Source: Anaerolineales bacterium (GTDB lineage Bacteria > Chloroflexota > Anaerolineae > Anaerolineales > Villigracilaceae). From it: a stretch of DNA of 9,506 nt. The position numbers and the translations under genes are program-made. The notes beneath the pieces are model-generated. The model had not been told where the DNA came from and made no database searches. It worked only from the letters and a program-made list of their open reading frames with translations. The first letter of the stretch is position 1, and each line of letters starts with the position of its first letter. This document shows positions 1 to 6,888 of this stretch, in pieces. The DNA lies in the NCBI GenBank assembly GCA_025938055.1, contig JAICQC010000165.1, forward strand, positions 1 through 9,506. The letters run 5' to 3'.

Positions 1-753
1 AAAAGGACCGGACTCTCCTTCCCCTGCATTCGGGATGGCAAGGGTGAGCGGCTGGCTGAGGATCTGACGGGCAGTCTCTGCCTGCGCGCTCACGTCCAAA
101 AGCTGCGGCTGGATCTCCTGCACTACGAGCGGCACTTCGCCATCACTGAAGGTCTGCAACTGTGCAGCAAGATAGACCAGCGTCGCATCAATCTTCAATT
201 CGCGTCCCACTTGTCCGGGCTGCGTTACCACATTCGTGCCTTCCAGCTTGAGTGACGCTTCCATCACAGGCTGGTTCACCTGTGAGGAAATCTGGCTGAG
301 ATATTGGAAAGCAACACGCTGATCAAACACGATCACCGGCGGGACGCTGACGCCCGCGCCCCCAGCGCGAATCTGCCCGGACAGCGCGCCGAACAAGCCT
401 CCACTCCTCCCCAGGCGATACGCGGTGACCGCGCTTGAGGAAGGATCGAAAACCATGCCCAACTGGGCGGGAGTCGCCATCCAGGCTTGTTCTCCATCCC
501 GGAAAAGGATCTTGCCATTAATAGGATAGGACAGCGCCTCATTCAGCCTGATCGCCGCATCGGAAGGCGTCATCCCGGACAGGTCCACGCCCGCCACCGA
601 AACACCAGGGAAGATGCGCCCGGCATAGGCGAGCTGGTACCCCAACGTCCAGACGGTGATGATCACGAGGAATAACGTGATCCCACTCACAAACACAGCA
701 ACAGCTTGAGGAAGAAGGGGAAGTCGTTTATATGGATAAGAAACAGTAGCCAT
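1..753 (-). CDS. VanW/YoaR-like membrane-anchored protein, N-terminal part (partial)
   Basis: The reading frame is open from an ATG at 753 to the window edge (251 codons, no stop), so the C-terminus is missing. Residues 1-16 are short and basic, 17-37 form one hydrophobic segment (signal anchor), and the rest is predicted extracytoplasmic. Just after the membrane comes PGVSVAGVDLSGMTPSDAA, the typical opening of the peptidoglycan-binding-4 type repeat found before VanW domains in YoaR-like proteins. A second region with the same style (QVGRELKIDATLVYLAAQL, about 182-200) follows. In that family a VanW domain, or sometimes an L,D-transpeptidase domain, lies further on, but it is outside the window. 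The likely role is at the cell wall; the exact substrate is unknown. The ATG sits only 8 bases after a perfect TATAAT, which suggests a leaderless or nearly leaderless mRNA. The family call rests on motif memory. Confidence 0.8.
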   Translation of the reverse strand, partial: MATVSYPYKRLPLLPQAVAVFVSGITLFLVIITVWTLGYQLAYAGRIFPGVSVAGVDLSGMTPSDAAIRLNEALSYPINGKILFRDGEQAWMATPAQLGMVFDPSSSAVTAYRLGRSGGLFGALSGQIRAGGAGVSVPPVIVFDQRVAFQYLSQISSQVNQPVMEASLKLEGTNVVTQPGQVGRELKIDATLVYLAAQLQTFSDGEVPLVVQEIQPQLLDVSAQAETARQILSQPLTLAIPNAGEGESGPF

Positions 754-761
754 GATCGAAA

Positions 762-787
762 ATTATACCTTCTAAAAAAATAGTCAA
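762..787 (-). promoter_or_regulatory. Candidate promoter of the VanW-like gene
   Basis: On the minus strand a perfect -10 box TATAAT (762-767) is preceded by TTGACT (782-787) and a T-rich stretch. The spacer is 14 bases, shorter than the usual 16-18, so the -35 match may be accidental. The -10 ends 8 bases before the ATG, so transcription would begin at or very near the start codon. Confidence 0.45.
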
Positions 788-889
788 GTTAATCTACATG
801 AGTGCGGGATTAAGACGAGCCCTGAAAATCATTTGTTCCCACTGAATTTCAAGCCAGAGAGCCACATGAGCGAACGAGCGTAAGGCGAA

Positions 890-933
890 TTTGGAGATTG
901 CTTCGGGCAGACAGTCACTGCCTCGCAGTGACA
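890..933 (-). repeat. Dispersed palindromic intergenic repeat (TGCGAG...CGAAGCAATCTCC type)
   Basis: Read on the minus strand the element begins TGTCACTGCGAGG and ends CCCGAAGCAATCTCC. This matches a recurrent intergenic repeat type (GTCATTGCGAGG...CGAAGCAATCTC) that I recall from Chloroflexota and several other phyla. It contains a perfect 8-base inverted repeat, GTCACTGC/GCAGTGAC (914-921 and 925-932), with a 3-base loop. It begins 8 bases beyond the ATPase stop codon, so in RNA it would form a strong 3' hairpin. There is no T tract, so it is not a classic intrinsic terminator, although it could protect the mRNA end. Copy number in the genome cannot be seen here. Confidence 0.65.
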
Positions 934-941
934 TATAGTTA

Positions 942-3449
942 TCATTCCGCGCCAAAGGCAGGCAACTCGAATATCTCTGTGCCCGATTTGACAACGTAAT
1001 GCGGCATCCATGCCACGCCAAATACTTTGACAAAGACATCTGTTTTCTTGGGTGCGATGGTCATTTCAGTGCTTTCGTTGACCAGCCTGCCCCAGCGATC
1101 GTTGATCTCCGCGATCACTTCCTCGCGCCGTTTCTGCAGCTCGGCGATCTGCCGGTTGAACTCCTTGATCGCATCGATCGATTCTTCCACGTCCGATTTT
1201 GCCTGCTGGGTCATGCGGCGCTTGGTCAGCGAGGAGGACAACCTTGATGCCTTTCGCCTACCACCAAATAGACCGGTGATGTTTTCGAGATGCGTTCCCG
1301 CCTCCTCCATCTTGCGGTGCGAGAGTTCGTCTTCATCCTTGCTGAGTTCACGTTCCTCGCGAGCCAGCTTATCCTCAAGGCTCTTTAGCTGGCGGTCCAG
1401 CTGCGCGGTCTTCTTCGCGATCTCGGCGTCGCGGGCATCGCGGGCGGCATCGGCGCAGGCTTTCATGAATTCCGCGGGGCTCACGTCCGGTCCGGCAAAA
1501 ACCTTGAGCGCCTGGTTGACCCGCGCCTTGACCGATGAATTGCGGAAGACCCAGTCGACGAAATCCTTTTGCAGAGCTGTCATCAGCTTCACGTCGTTGA
1601 GCGGCGCGTCGATCGAACTAAAGCGCGTGGAGGGCGCCGGCGCCGGATCGATGCTGTCCAACACTTCCGTTTTGAGCGGGTGATCCTCCCAGCGGACCGA
1701 ACCGCGCTTTTCAGGTGACTTTACCAGTATGGTGCGCGTGATCTCGCTGTCCACGCCGTGTTTGCGGTCGAGGATATGAACCTCTGCCGAGGCTAACAGA
1801 GTGGGGCGATAGATCACGCCATCGATCATCACTTCGGCAGGCATGTGTCGCTGCACCGCGGAGAACGCCTCGGGCAGGCTGTAATTTTGCGGCAGGAAGT
1901 ACTCGCGGATCCAGGCAGGGATGGGAGGCTTGGTGCTTGACGTCTGAATGTGCGCGGTGGGTGGCTGCGCGTGCACAGAGCGTGCAGCCGGACGCGGGGC
2001 GGATGTCGCTGCCATAAAGGGAACAACTGCCGGCTGGGGTTGAAGCGCAGCATCCGCATTGGCGAGCTTGTTCAATTCGCGAATCCGGTTACGGGTAATG
2101 GGACCCGCCAGGAAGTTCATGGTCGAGCGCGTCTGCAGCAGCTCAGGCTGTTTGGCATGGATGTTGTGCAGAACGAAAACGCGCTTGCCCAGTGAGGAGA
2201 TCAACTTGTCGAAGACCGAACGAGGGATTCCGCCCGCCGCGCTTTCGAGTCCATCGAGCAGTCTGCTTTTATCCTGCTCGGTTTGCAGTTTGCCAATAAA
2301 CCACGTGCCTGCGTTCGAGAGAGCTTTGTAATCCACATCGACGGGGTTTTGCGTGGCAAGCAGCAGACCCAGACCAAAAGCCCGCCCCTGTTTCAACATA
2401 CGCAGGAGGGGTTGTTTGGACGGCGGGTTTCGCTGTGGAGGCATATACCCAAACATTTCGTCCATGTAGAGGAGGGCACGCAAGGAGGTAGCTCCGCTCT
2501 GGGTGCGCATCCAAGTCTCCACTGCGGAAAGCAGAAGCGTGATGAAGAACATGCGCTCGGCATCTGACAGGTGCGCCAGATAAAAAATATTGTGACGCGG
2601 GCGGCCATCTGCTGTATGCAGCATGGCACCGATATTGAGCGGCTGACCCTCACGCCAGGTCTCGAACGCCGGCGCAGCCAGGATATTATTCATGACCATC
2701 GCCAGTTCCAGGCGGTCTTTGGCAGGGAACAGTGTTTCTATGGATAACGCCCCGAGCTTTTCAAACGGAGGGTTTTGGATTTGAACGACAAGCTCTGCCA
2801 GTTCAATGTTTTTCCCCTGACTCCACTCGTTCTCAAAAATATTGGAGAGCAAAATATGTTCGCGCGAGCGCAACGGATCAATATCGGTATAGCCAACCAA
2901 TCCGAGTAAAGCCGTAACTGTGCTGGCGATTTTTTCACGCAGCACCTCACGGTTATCATTCCACGGGATTTCCGGCACGGCGAGTGACGACAACACGCTT
3001 ACGGGAATCCCGGCATCTGAGCCAGGAGTGAATATCGCAAACTGCGCGGCATTCTTCAAGGCAAGGATTTTTTCCTGCGGAATGCCCCATTGCTTTAATC
3101 CCTCGTGCCAGGAGAGAGATGCATCAGTGGCGACCTGCTCAATACTTTTGCCTGCACGCCGCGCCAGGTCGGCATCGATCCAGCGCTGAAAATCCTGCGG
3201 CGCGAGTTCGGGAAAGTGCAGCAACAGATTGGTGAGATCGCCCTTTGGGTCGATGATGATCGCCGGAATGCCTTGCAGCGCGGCTTCCTCCAGCAGGATG
3301 ACACACAACCCAGTCTTGCCGGAACCTGTCATGCCGGTAACGACCGCGTGCGTGGTCAGGTCCGCGGGGTCGTAGGTGATCTCTTTATCTGTAACAGTCT
3401 GTTTGATGGGGTCGTATGCGCGTCCGAGGTAAAAATTTGAGTCTGTCAT
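942..3449 (-). CDS. HerA/FtsK-superfamily ATPase with C-terminal coiled coil
   Basis: An 835-residue P-loop ATPase. Walker A is GMTGSGKTG (39-47), followed by the IIIDPKGDL motif (64-72) common in HerA, TraG and VirB4-like proteins. Walker B is LLYMDE (326-331), and ATQNPVD (365-371) is the polar motif after it. A Pro/Ala-rich linker (about 470-512) leads to a second globular part (about 513-660), a charged coiled coil (about 670-785) broken near GLFGGRRKASRL, and a short beta-like end. In this superfamily the ATPase pumps DNA or protein or remodels nucleic acid as a hexamer; the substrate here is unknown. No NurA-like nuclease gene adjoins it, which argues against a standard HerA-NurA pair. 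I chose the ATG at 3449 because AGAGAG lies upstream and MTDSNFYLGRAYD starts the conserved part. The frame could be extended to 3509, but the added 20 residues cover a hairpin and look untranslated. Confidence 0.85.
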   Translation of the reverse strand: MTDSNFYLGRAYDPIKQTVTDKEITYDPADLTTHAVVTGMTGSGKTGLCVILLEEAALQGIPAIIIDPKGDLTNLLLHFPELAPQDFQRWIDADLARRAGKSIEQVATDASLSWHEGLKQWGIPQEKILALKNAAQFAIFTPGSDAGIPVSVLSSLAVPEIPWNDNREVLREKIASTVTALLGLVGYTDIDPLRSREHILLSNIFENEWSQGKNIELAELVVQIQNPPFEKLGALSIETLFPAKDRLELAMVMNNILAAPAFETWREGQPLNIGAMLHTADGRPRHNIFYLAHLSDAERMFFITLLLSAVETWMRTQSGATSLRALLYMDEMFGYMPPQRNPPSKQPLLRMLKQGRAFGLGLLLATQNPVDVDYKALSNAGTWFIGKLQTEQDKSRLLDGLESAAGGIPRSVFDKLISSLGKRVFVLHNIHAKQPELLQTRSTMNFLAGPITRNRIRELNKLANADAALQPQPAVVPFMAATSAPRPAARSVHAQPPTAHIQTSSTKPPIPAWIREYFLPQNYSLPEAFSAVQRHMPAEVMIDGVIYRPTLLASAEVHILDRKHGVDSEITRTILVKSPEKRGSVRWEDHPLKTEVLDSIDPAPAPSTRFSSIDAPLNDVKLMTALQKDFVDWVFRNSSVKARVNQALKVFAGPDVSPAEFMKACADAARDARDAEIAKKTAQLDRQLKSLEDKLAREERELSKDEDELSHRKMEEAGTHLENITGLFGGRRKASRLSSSLTKRRMTQQAKSDVEESIDAIKEFNRQIAELQKRREEVIAEINDRWGRLVNESTEMTIAPKKTDVFVKVFGVAWMPHYVVKSGTEIFELPAFGAE

Positions 3450-3465
3450 ATAAGTCTCTCTTGGG

Positions 3466-3482
3466 AAACCTTCGCAAGGTTT
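3466..3482 (-). other. Small perfect inverted repeat in the ATPase leader
   Basis: AAACCTT and AAGGTTT form a perfect 7-base stem around a 3-base loop, about 16 bases upstream of the ATPase start codon. In the mRNA leader this hairpin would sit just upstream of the ribosome binding site. No T tract follows, so it is not a terminator. Confidence 0.5.
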
Positions 3483-3508
3483 GGAAGTTAGAACGAACGT
3501 GCTAGCCA

Positions 3509-3537
3509 AATGTACTCGATTTTATGACATCTTACAA
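3509..3537 (-). promoter_or_regulatory. Candidate promoter of the ATPase gene
   Basis: TTGTAA (3532-3537) and TACATT (3509-3514) are separated by exactly 17 bases on the minus strand, each matching four of six consensus positions. The site lies between the terminator of the preceding operon and the ATPase start, where a promoter is expected. The match is moderate. Confidence 0.35.
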
Positions 3538-3542
3538 GCTAT

Positions 3543-3572
3543 AAAAACCCAGCGGAGATCATTTTCCGCTGG
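3543..3572 (-). terminator. Intrinsic terminator of the sigma/anti-sigma operon
   Basis: On the minus strand CCAGCGGA (8-base stem), an 8-base loop and TCCGCTGG are followed by GTTTTTAT. The stem pairs 3549-3556 with 3565-3572 and the T run corresponds to 3543-3547. It begins 7 bases after the anti-sigma stop codon, a typical position for a Rho-independent terminator. Confidence 0.85.
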
Positions 3573-3578
3573 TTCATT

Positions 3579-4634
3579 TTAATCATCGTCTCTATTCTCA
3601 TCGTTGTCATTCCCGCCGGAGTCACTGTCATCTTCATCACCAGAGTCATCATCGCTGCCATGGTTACTGTCATCATTGGAATTTGAGCCTGAGTTATCAT
3701 CATTATCATTGCCACTGTTGTCATTATCGTCTTCGCTGTTACCAGGTCCGCTGTTATCTCCTCCACCAGAGTTATCATTATTGTCATCACTGCCATTACC
3801 GCTGTTGTCGCCTCCATCGTTGTCATTGCCATCCTCATCCGAGTCTTCATCCCCGGACCCGGGACCGGAATTATCGTCATCGTCACTGCCGGAGTTATCG
3901 TTATCAGACCCTGGACCGGAGTTGTCCGAATCATCGTCATCCGAACCCAACAACCTGATGCGTTCCGCCAGCACGATATCATTCTCCTGCGTAACGCCGC
4001 GGACACGCACCATACTGCCAACACCGATTCCTTGATCGCGAATCTCAGTTTCGTTGGAGAGTAGAACCCGCACTCCCGCGACCACCCACTCGTTGCCATT
4101 CTGGCTCGTAATTACGCCTCTGAAATCCACTTCTGCCGAACGTCCTTTTGCAAAGAGTTCCATCACTTCATGAACACGTTTATTCTCCTGTTCGACCTCA
4201 AGCACCTCGCGGGCTCGCGAGTTGAATGTGAGAAATAACTGCACGTCCTCCCAGGTACGTTTGACCGGATAGAGATTATCGCCCGGCAGCGTATCGGACG
4301 CCGCGCGCACTAGTCCCGTGCCGCTCATAAAGAGTACAGCGACCACAGCAAGCGTAACGGCAATCCGGCGCAGGGAAGCAAACCAGATTCTCTGCGATGA
4401 TGCGGCATTTGATTCACGCAACTGCGCCGCATGCTGCAGCACCCTGGCGCGGTTGTGGCGTACCAGGTCCACAGGAGGAGCAGGCACGGTAATACTTTTT
4501 GCCTTTGCCGAGGCTTCCAAAATGGGACGTAATTGATCCGCCAGCTCGGGGTAGCGGAACAGGACGGTGTCAATATCCGCACCTTGTTCAATATCCTGCA
4601 AACAAATTTCTAAGGCTTCGTACAGATTATTCAT
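3579..4634 (-). CDS. Anti-sigma-like membrane protein: DUF5667, DUF5666 and Asp/Ser/Asn/Gly-rich tail
   Basis: A 351-residue protein. Residues 1-88 are cytoplasmic; the stretch around DIDTVLFRYPELADQLRPIL is typical of Chloroflexota proteins encoded after ECF sigma factors. One membrane helix follows (about 90-108). Residues 113-160 (LPGDNLYPVKRTWEDVQL onwards) match the DUF5667 style, and about 169-229 (FRGVITSQNGNEWVVAGV onwards) match DUF5666, a small beta domain. Residues 231-351 are almost only Asp, Ser, Asn, Gly and Glu. By topology the DUF domains and tail are outside and the N-terminus would bind or hold the sigma factor. No zinc-binding HxxxCxxC motif is present, so this is not a ZAS-type anti-sigma factor. 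The ATG at 4634 has GGAGGAGA just upstream and overlaps the sigma gene by 8 bases, implying translational coupling. An upstream extension to 4676 is possible but unlikely. The anti-sigma role is inferred from context. Confidence 0.85.
   Translation of the reverse strand: MNNLYEALEICLQDIEQGADIDTVLFRYPELADQLRPILEASAKAKSITVPAPPVDLVRHNRARVLQHAAQLRESNAASSQRIWFASLRRIAVTLAVVAVLFMSGTGLVRAASDTLPGDNLYPVKRTWEDVQLFLTFNSRAREVLEVEQENKRVHEVMELFAKGRSAEVDFRGVITSQNGNEWVVAGVRVLLSNETEIRDQGIGVGSMVRVRGVTQENDIVLAERIRLLGSDDDDSDNSGPGSDNDNSGSDDDDNSGPGSGDEDSDEDGNDNDGGDNSGNGSDDNNDNSGGGDNSGPGNSEDDNDNSGNDNDDNSGSNSNDDSNHGSDDDSGDEDDSDSGGNDNDENRDDD
3582..3944 (-). repeat. Low-complexity region encoding the acidic tail of the anti-sigma-like protein
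   Basis: This 363-base stretch encodes residues 231-351. The motif DNSGPG recurs three times, and related DNSG, DNDNSG and DDDD blocks fill the rest, without a strict period. The tail has no hydrophobic or aromatic residue and is strongly acidic, so it is predicted disordered. The plus strand reads as a spurious Ser/Leu/Pro-rich frame. Confidence 0.85.
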
Positions 4635-5175
4635 ACTTCTCCTCCCCGATCTGTCGCTGTAGCGCAGCCAGCGCACGGAACTGGAGGGCTTTGATGGCGT
4701 TGACGTTTTTCTTCAGGAACGCAGCCGTTTCTTCAAGTGAATATCCCTGACCAAATCGCAAGGCAAGGACATGTTGTTGTTCAGTAGTGAGTTGAGCGAG
4801 GGCAGCCCGCACCTGGCGTTGCTGTTCACGTAAATCGATCTCTGCATGAAGGTTGGGTCCACCATCAGGAATCTCCTCAGAAAATACTTCCACAGGACGG
4901 CGATACTGGCGGCGGTAGTAGTCATTAACGGCGTGGAACGCAGTGGCAATCAGCCACCCGCGCAAATTGGTCTGTGGTCCCTGTTTCTTCTGGGATGCTT
5001 CCAACAGGCGAACGAAGACATCGCTGGCGACATCTTCGGCTATCGTTTCATCATCAATGCGATACCGCACGTAACGGTAGACTTCGGAAAAATAATGATC
5101 GTAGATGGCTCCAATGGCTTGCGAATCCAGATTCTGCAAGCCTGAAAGAGCCCGCTGTTCATCAAAATGTGTCAT
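4627..5175 (-). CDS. ECF-type RNA polymerase sigma factor
   Basis: With the start at 5175 the protein has 182 residues, normal for an ECF sigma factor. Region 2 spans about 22-90 (IYDHYFSEVYRYVRYRI, then AEDVASDVFVRLLEA, then LRGWLIATAFHAVNDYYRR), which binds core polymerase and the -10 element. Region 4 spans about 118-175 (LAQLTTEQQHVLALRFGQGY, then the helix-turn-helix SLEETAAFLKKNVNAIKAL), which reads the -35. The frame opens further upstream to an ATG at 5286 that touches the stop of the preceding gene, but the added 37 residues are unlike any sigma factor N-terminus. An extended -10 element lies inside that stretch, so I prefer 5175. Its ribosome binding site is poor: only a G run about 8-13 bases upstream, inside a hairpin. 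The next gene overlaps by 8 bases and encodes the likely anti-sigma partner. Confidence 0.9.
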   Translation of the reverse strand: MTHFDEQRALSGLQNLDSQAIGAIYDHYFSEVYRYVRYRIDDETIAEDVASDVFVRLLEASQKKQGPQTNLRGWLIATAFHAVNDYYRRQYRRPVEVFSEEIPDGGPNLHAEIDLREQQRQVRAALAQLTTEQQHVLALRFGQGYSLEETAAFLKKNVNAIKALQFRALAALQRQIGEEKYE

Positions 5176-5180
5176 GATAT

Positions 5181-5196
5181 ACGCGGCCCCCCGCGT
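5181..5196 (-). promoter_or_regulatory. Hairpin containing the G-rich site before the sigma factor start
   Basis: ACGCGG and CCGCGT form a 6-base all-strong stem around GGGG, ending 5 bases before the chosen ATG. The G run is the only candidate ribosome binding site, so folding could lower translation of the sigma factor. This is read directly from the sequence; the regulatory effect is inference. Confidence 0.4.
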
Positions 5197-5236
5197 CCTG
5201 ATCTCGATAGAAAAGTTTAGGGCGGCGAACATCGTC

Positions 5237-5245
5237 AGTATATCA
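5237..5245 (-). promoter_or_regulatory. Candidate extended -10 promoter of the sigma operon
   Basis: TGATATACT fits the extended -10 pattern (TG, one base, TATAMT). No good -35 lies at 17 bases, which extended -10 promoters tolerate. Transcription would start near 5230, giving a leader of about 55 bases before the ATG at 5175. Confidence 0.4.
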
Positions 5246-5286
5246 TCCCTGATGACTTCCACTGGCGTTCTGTCAACGAGGTCCAT

Positions 5287-6792
5287 TCATGGAGCCACGA
5301 TAACTTCGAAGATCACAGCCTGGTTGTCCCGATATACCTCCTTTAATCCGGGGTCTTCCCTGGCAACGCGCAGGAAGTTCCCGTGGTCGAGATCTGTGTG
5401 GACATAGCGCGCATCAAACTTGCTGGCAATACTCTGCGACGGATACTCTACCTTTCCCTGCGTGATATCCACCCAGAGGTCGTAAAGAGCCGGATCATAG
5501 AGCTGCAGATACGTAGGATCGAGACCCGCCAGATAGGTATTTCGCGTGTTGTAAAAGAACAGACGCGGGAAGTCGTCCCAATCGGTTTGGAAGACTCTCG
5601 ATCCCGCCGAGGTATTTTCTTCCAGCCATGTGGAAGCGCCCGCATACAAGTCATACGACTTGGATCTGGTGATCGCATCGCGCGCACCCGGAATCGACCT
5701 TGCAATGCTTGCAATGACTGCAAGCGATAACAAGACAGCCGCCAGGTGCCGTTGGGGACTTGAAGAAGGGACAGCATCAGTCTGAGTATGATCGGGGGAA
5801 GCCCCGAAGGTGGAGAGCAGCGGAGTCCATGCAAAAGCGGCAAAGATTAACGCAAAAGGCGGGAAGTACTCCACGAATCGGCGCGCCTGAAAAAGCATCA
5901 AACCAAAGAGCAGTGAAACGAGCAAGCCAAATGCAGTGCGCACATCCATCCTGCGTTCCGAAAGACCCATAGCCAGGATTCCGCTTGCAAAGGCGAATAA
6001 AGCAGGGAGCGAGTTTTCCAGAAGTTGCTTCGTGTCGTATGGGTACCATTCGTTCCCCACACGCACAGATGTGGCATCTGTCAGTTTAGGCAAGATATGT
6101 CGAATTGAAAAAATGATATTTTCAGGGAAGTAGGGATTGATGATTACACCGAGGAATATGCCGCCCAGAATGTAGAGCAGAGGCCGGAACTCAAACCGGC
6201 GTTCAATAAGCGCGACTGCCATAAGATGTAGAAAAGACAAGCCAATCAGGAGCGGAAAAGCGTCATACATCCAGACGTAGAGAAGGGATAAAACCATAAG
6301 ATGCCTGTGCTTACCTTCGAGAATCCAGGCGAATGCAATAGCGAGAATGGCAAGAGAAAGGGATTGGGCGCGTGTGACACTCATTCGATAAAGGAATGCT
6401 TCTGAAACTCCCAACAGAGCCAATGACCACAACCAAACATACGGTACGCGCTGGCGATAAAGGAGAATCCAGACCGATAGAAAGGCTACACTGGCAAAAA
6501 CAACTGCTGCCCACTTTGCTCCCAACCGGAGATCGCCAAACGTGAAAGGGATCAGAGCCACGTGAAATAGAAAGTGATGATCATAGAATTCTGTTGGATT
6601 GAGGATGCTGAGCGGGAGCCAGGGGAAATCAGGTTTGAGCCCATCGGTGCGCATGAGCTGTGCAAGCTTGATATGGTAGAAACCATCATTATCGGGCAGG
6701 TCCGGTGTGGCAAACTCAATCACCGCCACCCCGACGAGAAATACTATAAAAAGTCCAAGGGCAGGAAGGATATGGAAAAGACGCTTTTGCAT
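5287..6792 (-). CDS. Polytopic GT-C / STT3-like membrane protein
   Basis: A 501-residue protein with an N-terminal membrane helix (about 6-27), many further hydrophobic segments up to about residue 365, and a soluble C-terminal domain (about 370-501). The first extracytoplasmic loop carries DNDGFYHIK (34-42, acidic D-x-D pattern) and YDHHFLFH (70-77), which resemble the metal and acceptor motifs of GT-C glycosyltransferases such as STT3. The C-terminal part contains DWDDFP (404-409) followed by RLFFYNTRNTYLAGLDP. This is loosely comparable in place to the WWDYG motif of STT3, but WWDYG itself is absent. Members of this fold transfer sugars from lipid-linked donors on the outer membrane face. 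Donor and acceptor are unknown, and a true oligosaccharyltransferase role is not shown. The ATG at 6792 has GGTGA 5 bases upstream. It lies between two genes for DUF5666 proteins and is followed by the sigma operon, possibly co-transcribed with it. Confidence 0.7.
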   Translation of the reverse strand: MQKRLFHILPALGLFIVFLVGVAVIEFATPDLPDNDGFYHIKLAQLMRTDGLKPDFPWLPLSILNPTEFYDHHFLFHVALIPFTFGDLRLGAKWAAVVFASVAFLSVWILLYRQRVPYVWLWSLALLGVSEAFLYRMSVTRAQSLSLAILAIAFAWILEGKHRHLMVLSLLYVWMYDAFPLLIGLSFLHLMAVALIERRFEFRPLLYILGGIFLGVIINPYFPENIIFSIRHILPKLTDATSVRVGNEWYPYDTKQLLENSLPALFAFASGILAMGLSERRMDVRTAFGLLVSLLFGLMLFQARRFVEYFPPFALIFAAFAWTPLLSTFGASPDHTQTDAVPSSSPQRHLAAVLLSLAVIASIARSIPGARDAITRSKSYDLYAGASTWLEENTSAGSRVFQTDWDDFPRLFFYNTRNTYLAGLDPTYLQLYDPALYDLWVDITQGKVEYPSQSIASKFDARYVHTDLDHGNFLRVAREDPGLKEVYRDNQAVIFEVIVAP

Positions 6793-6815
6793 AGAATCAC
6801 CAGGAAATGGAGAAA

Positions 6816-6854
6816 TGAATGGTCTGGGTCACAAAAGTATTTCCAGACCATTCA
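6816..6854 (-). terminator. Perfect 12-base inverted repeat between the lipoprotein and GT-C genes
   Basis: TGAATGGTCTGG (6816-6827) and CCAGACCATTCA (6843-6854) pair perfectly around a 15-base loop. On the minus strand it lies 34 bases after the lipoprotein stop and is followed by TTTCTCCATTTCC, a weak T-rich tail. It may be a weak or partial terminator that uncouples the lipoprotein from the GT-C gene, an mRNA-stabilising hairpin, or an operator. Confidence 0.5.
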
Positions 6855-6888
6855 CTCCAAGGTAACGTGCAGAGTGTCGATGATCTAT

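Larger units (their letters stand above)
754..941. other. Gene-free gap between the VanW-like gene and the ATPase
   Basis: This stretch holds the candidate promoter of the VanW-like gene on its left and a palindromic dispersed repeat on its right (about 890-933). The middle part (about 795-889) shows no convincing gene. The short open frames here are not preceded by ribosome binding sites, and their translations (such as SLRGSDCLPEAIS) are the usual spurious products of the repeat. Confidence 0.6.

Noticed and set aside
794..1039. Small minus-strand frames over the intergenic repeat
   Set aside because: They read through the dispersed repeat and into the ATPase gene; products of this kind are well known spurious calls.
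3604..4035. Plus-strand Ser/Leu/Pro-rich open frame opposite the acidic tail of the anti-sigma-like protein
   Set aside because: It is the mirror of GAT/GAC, AAT/AAC and TCN codon repeats on the minus strand; it lacks a ribosome binding site and its composition follows from the repeat.
5271..5276. Perfect TTGACA as a -35 for the sigma operon
   Set aside because: The only good -10 downstream is 28 bases away and nothing fits at 16-18 bases, so the match is probably accidental within the GT-C/sigma junction.
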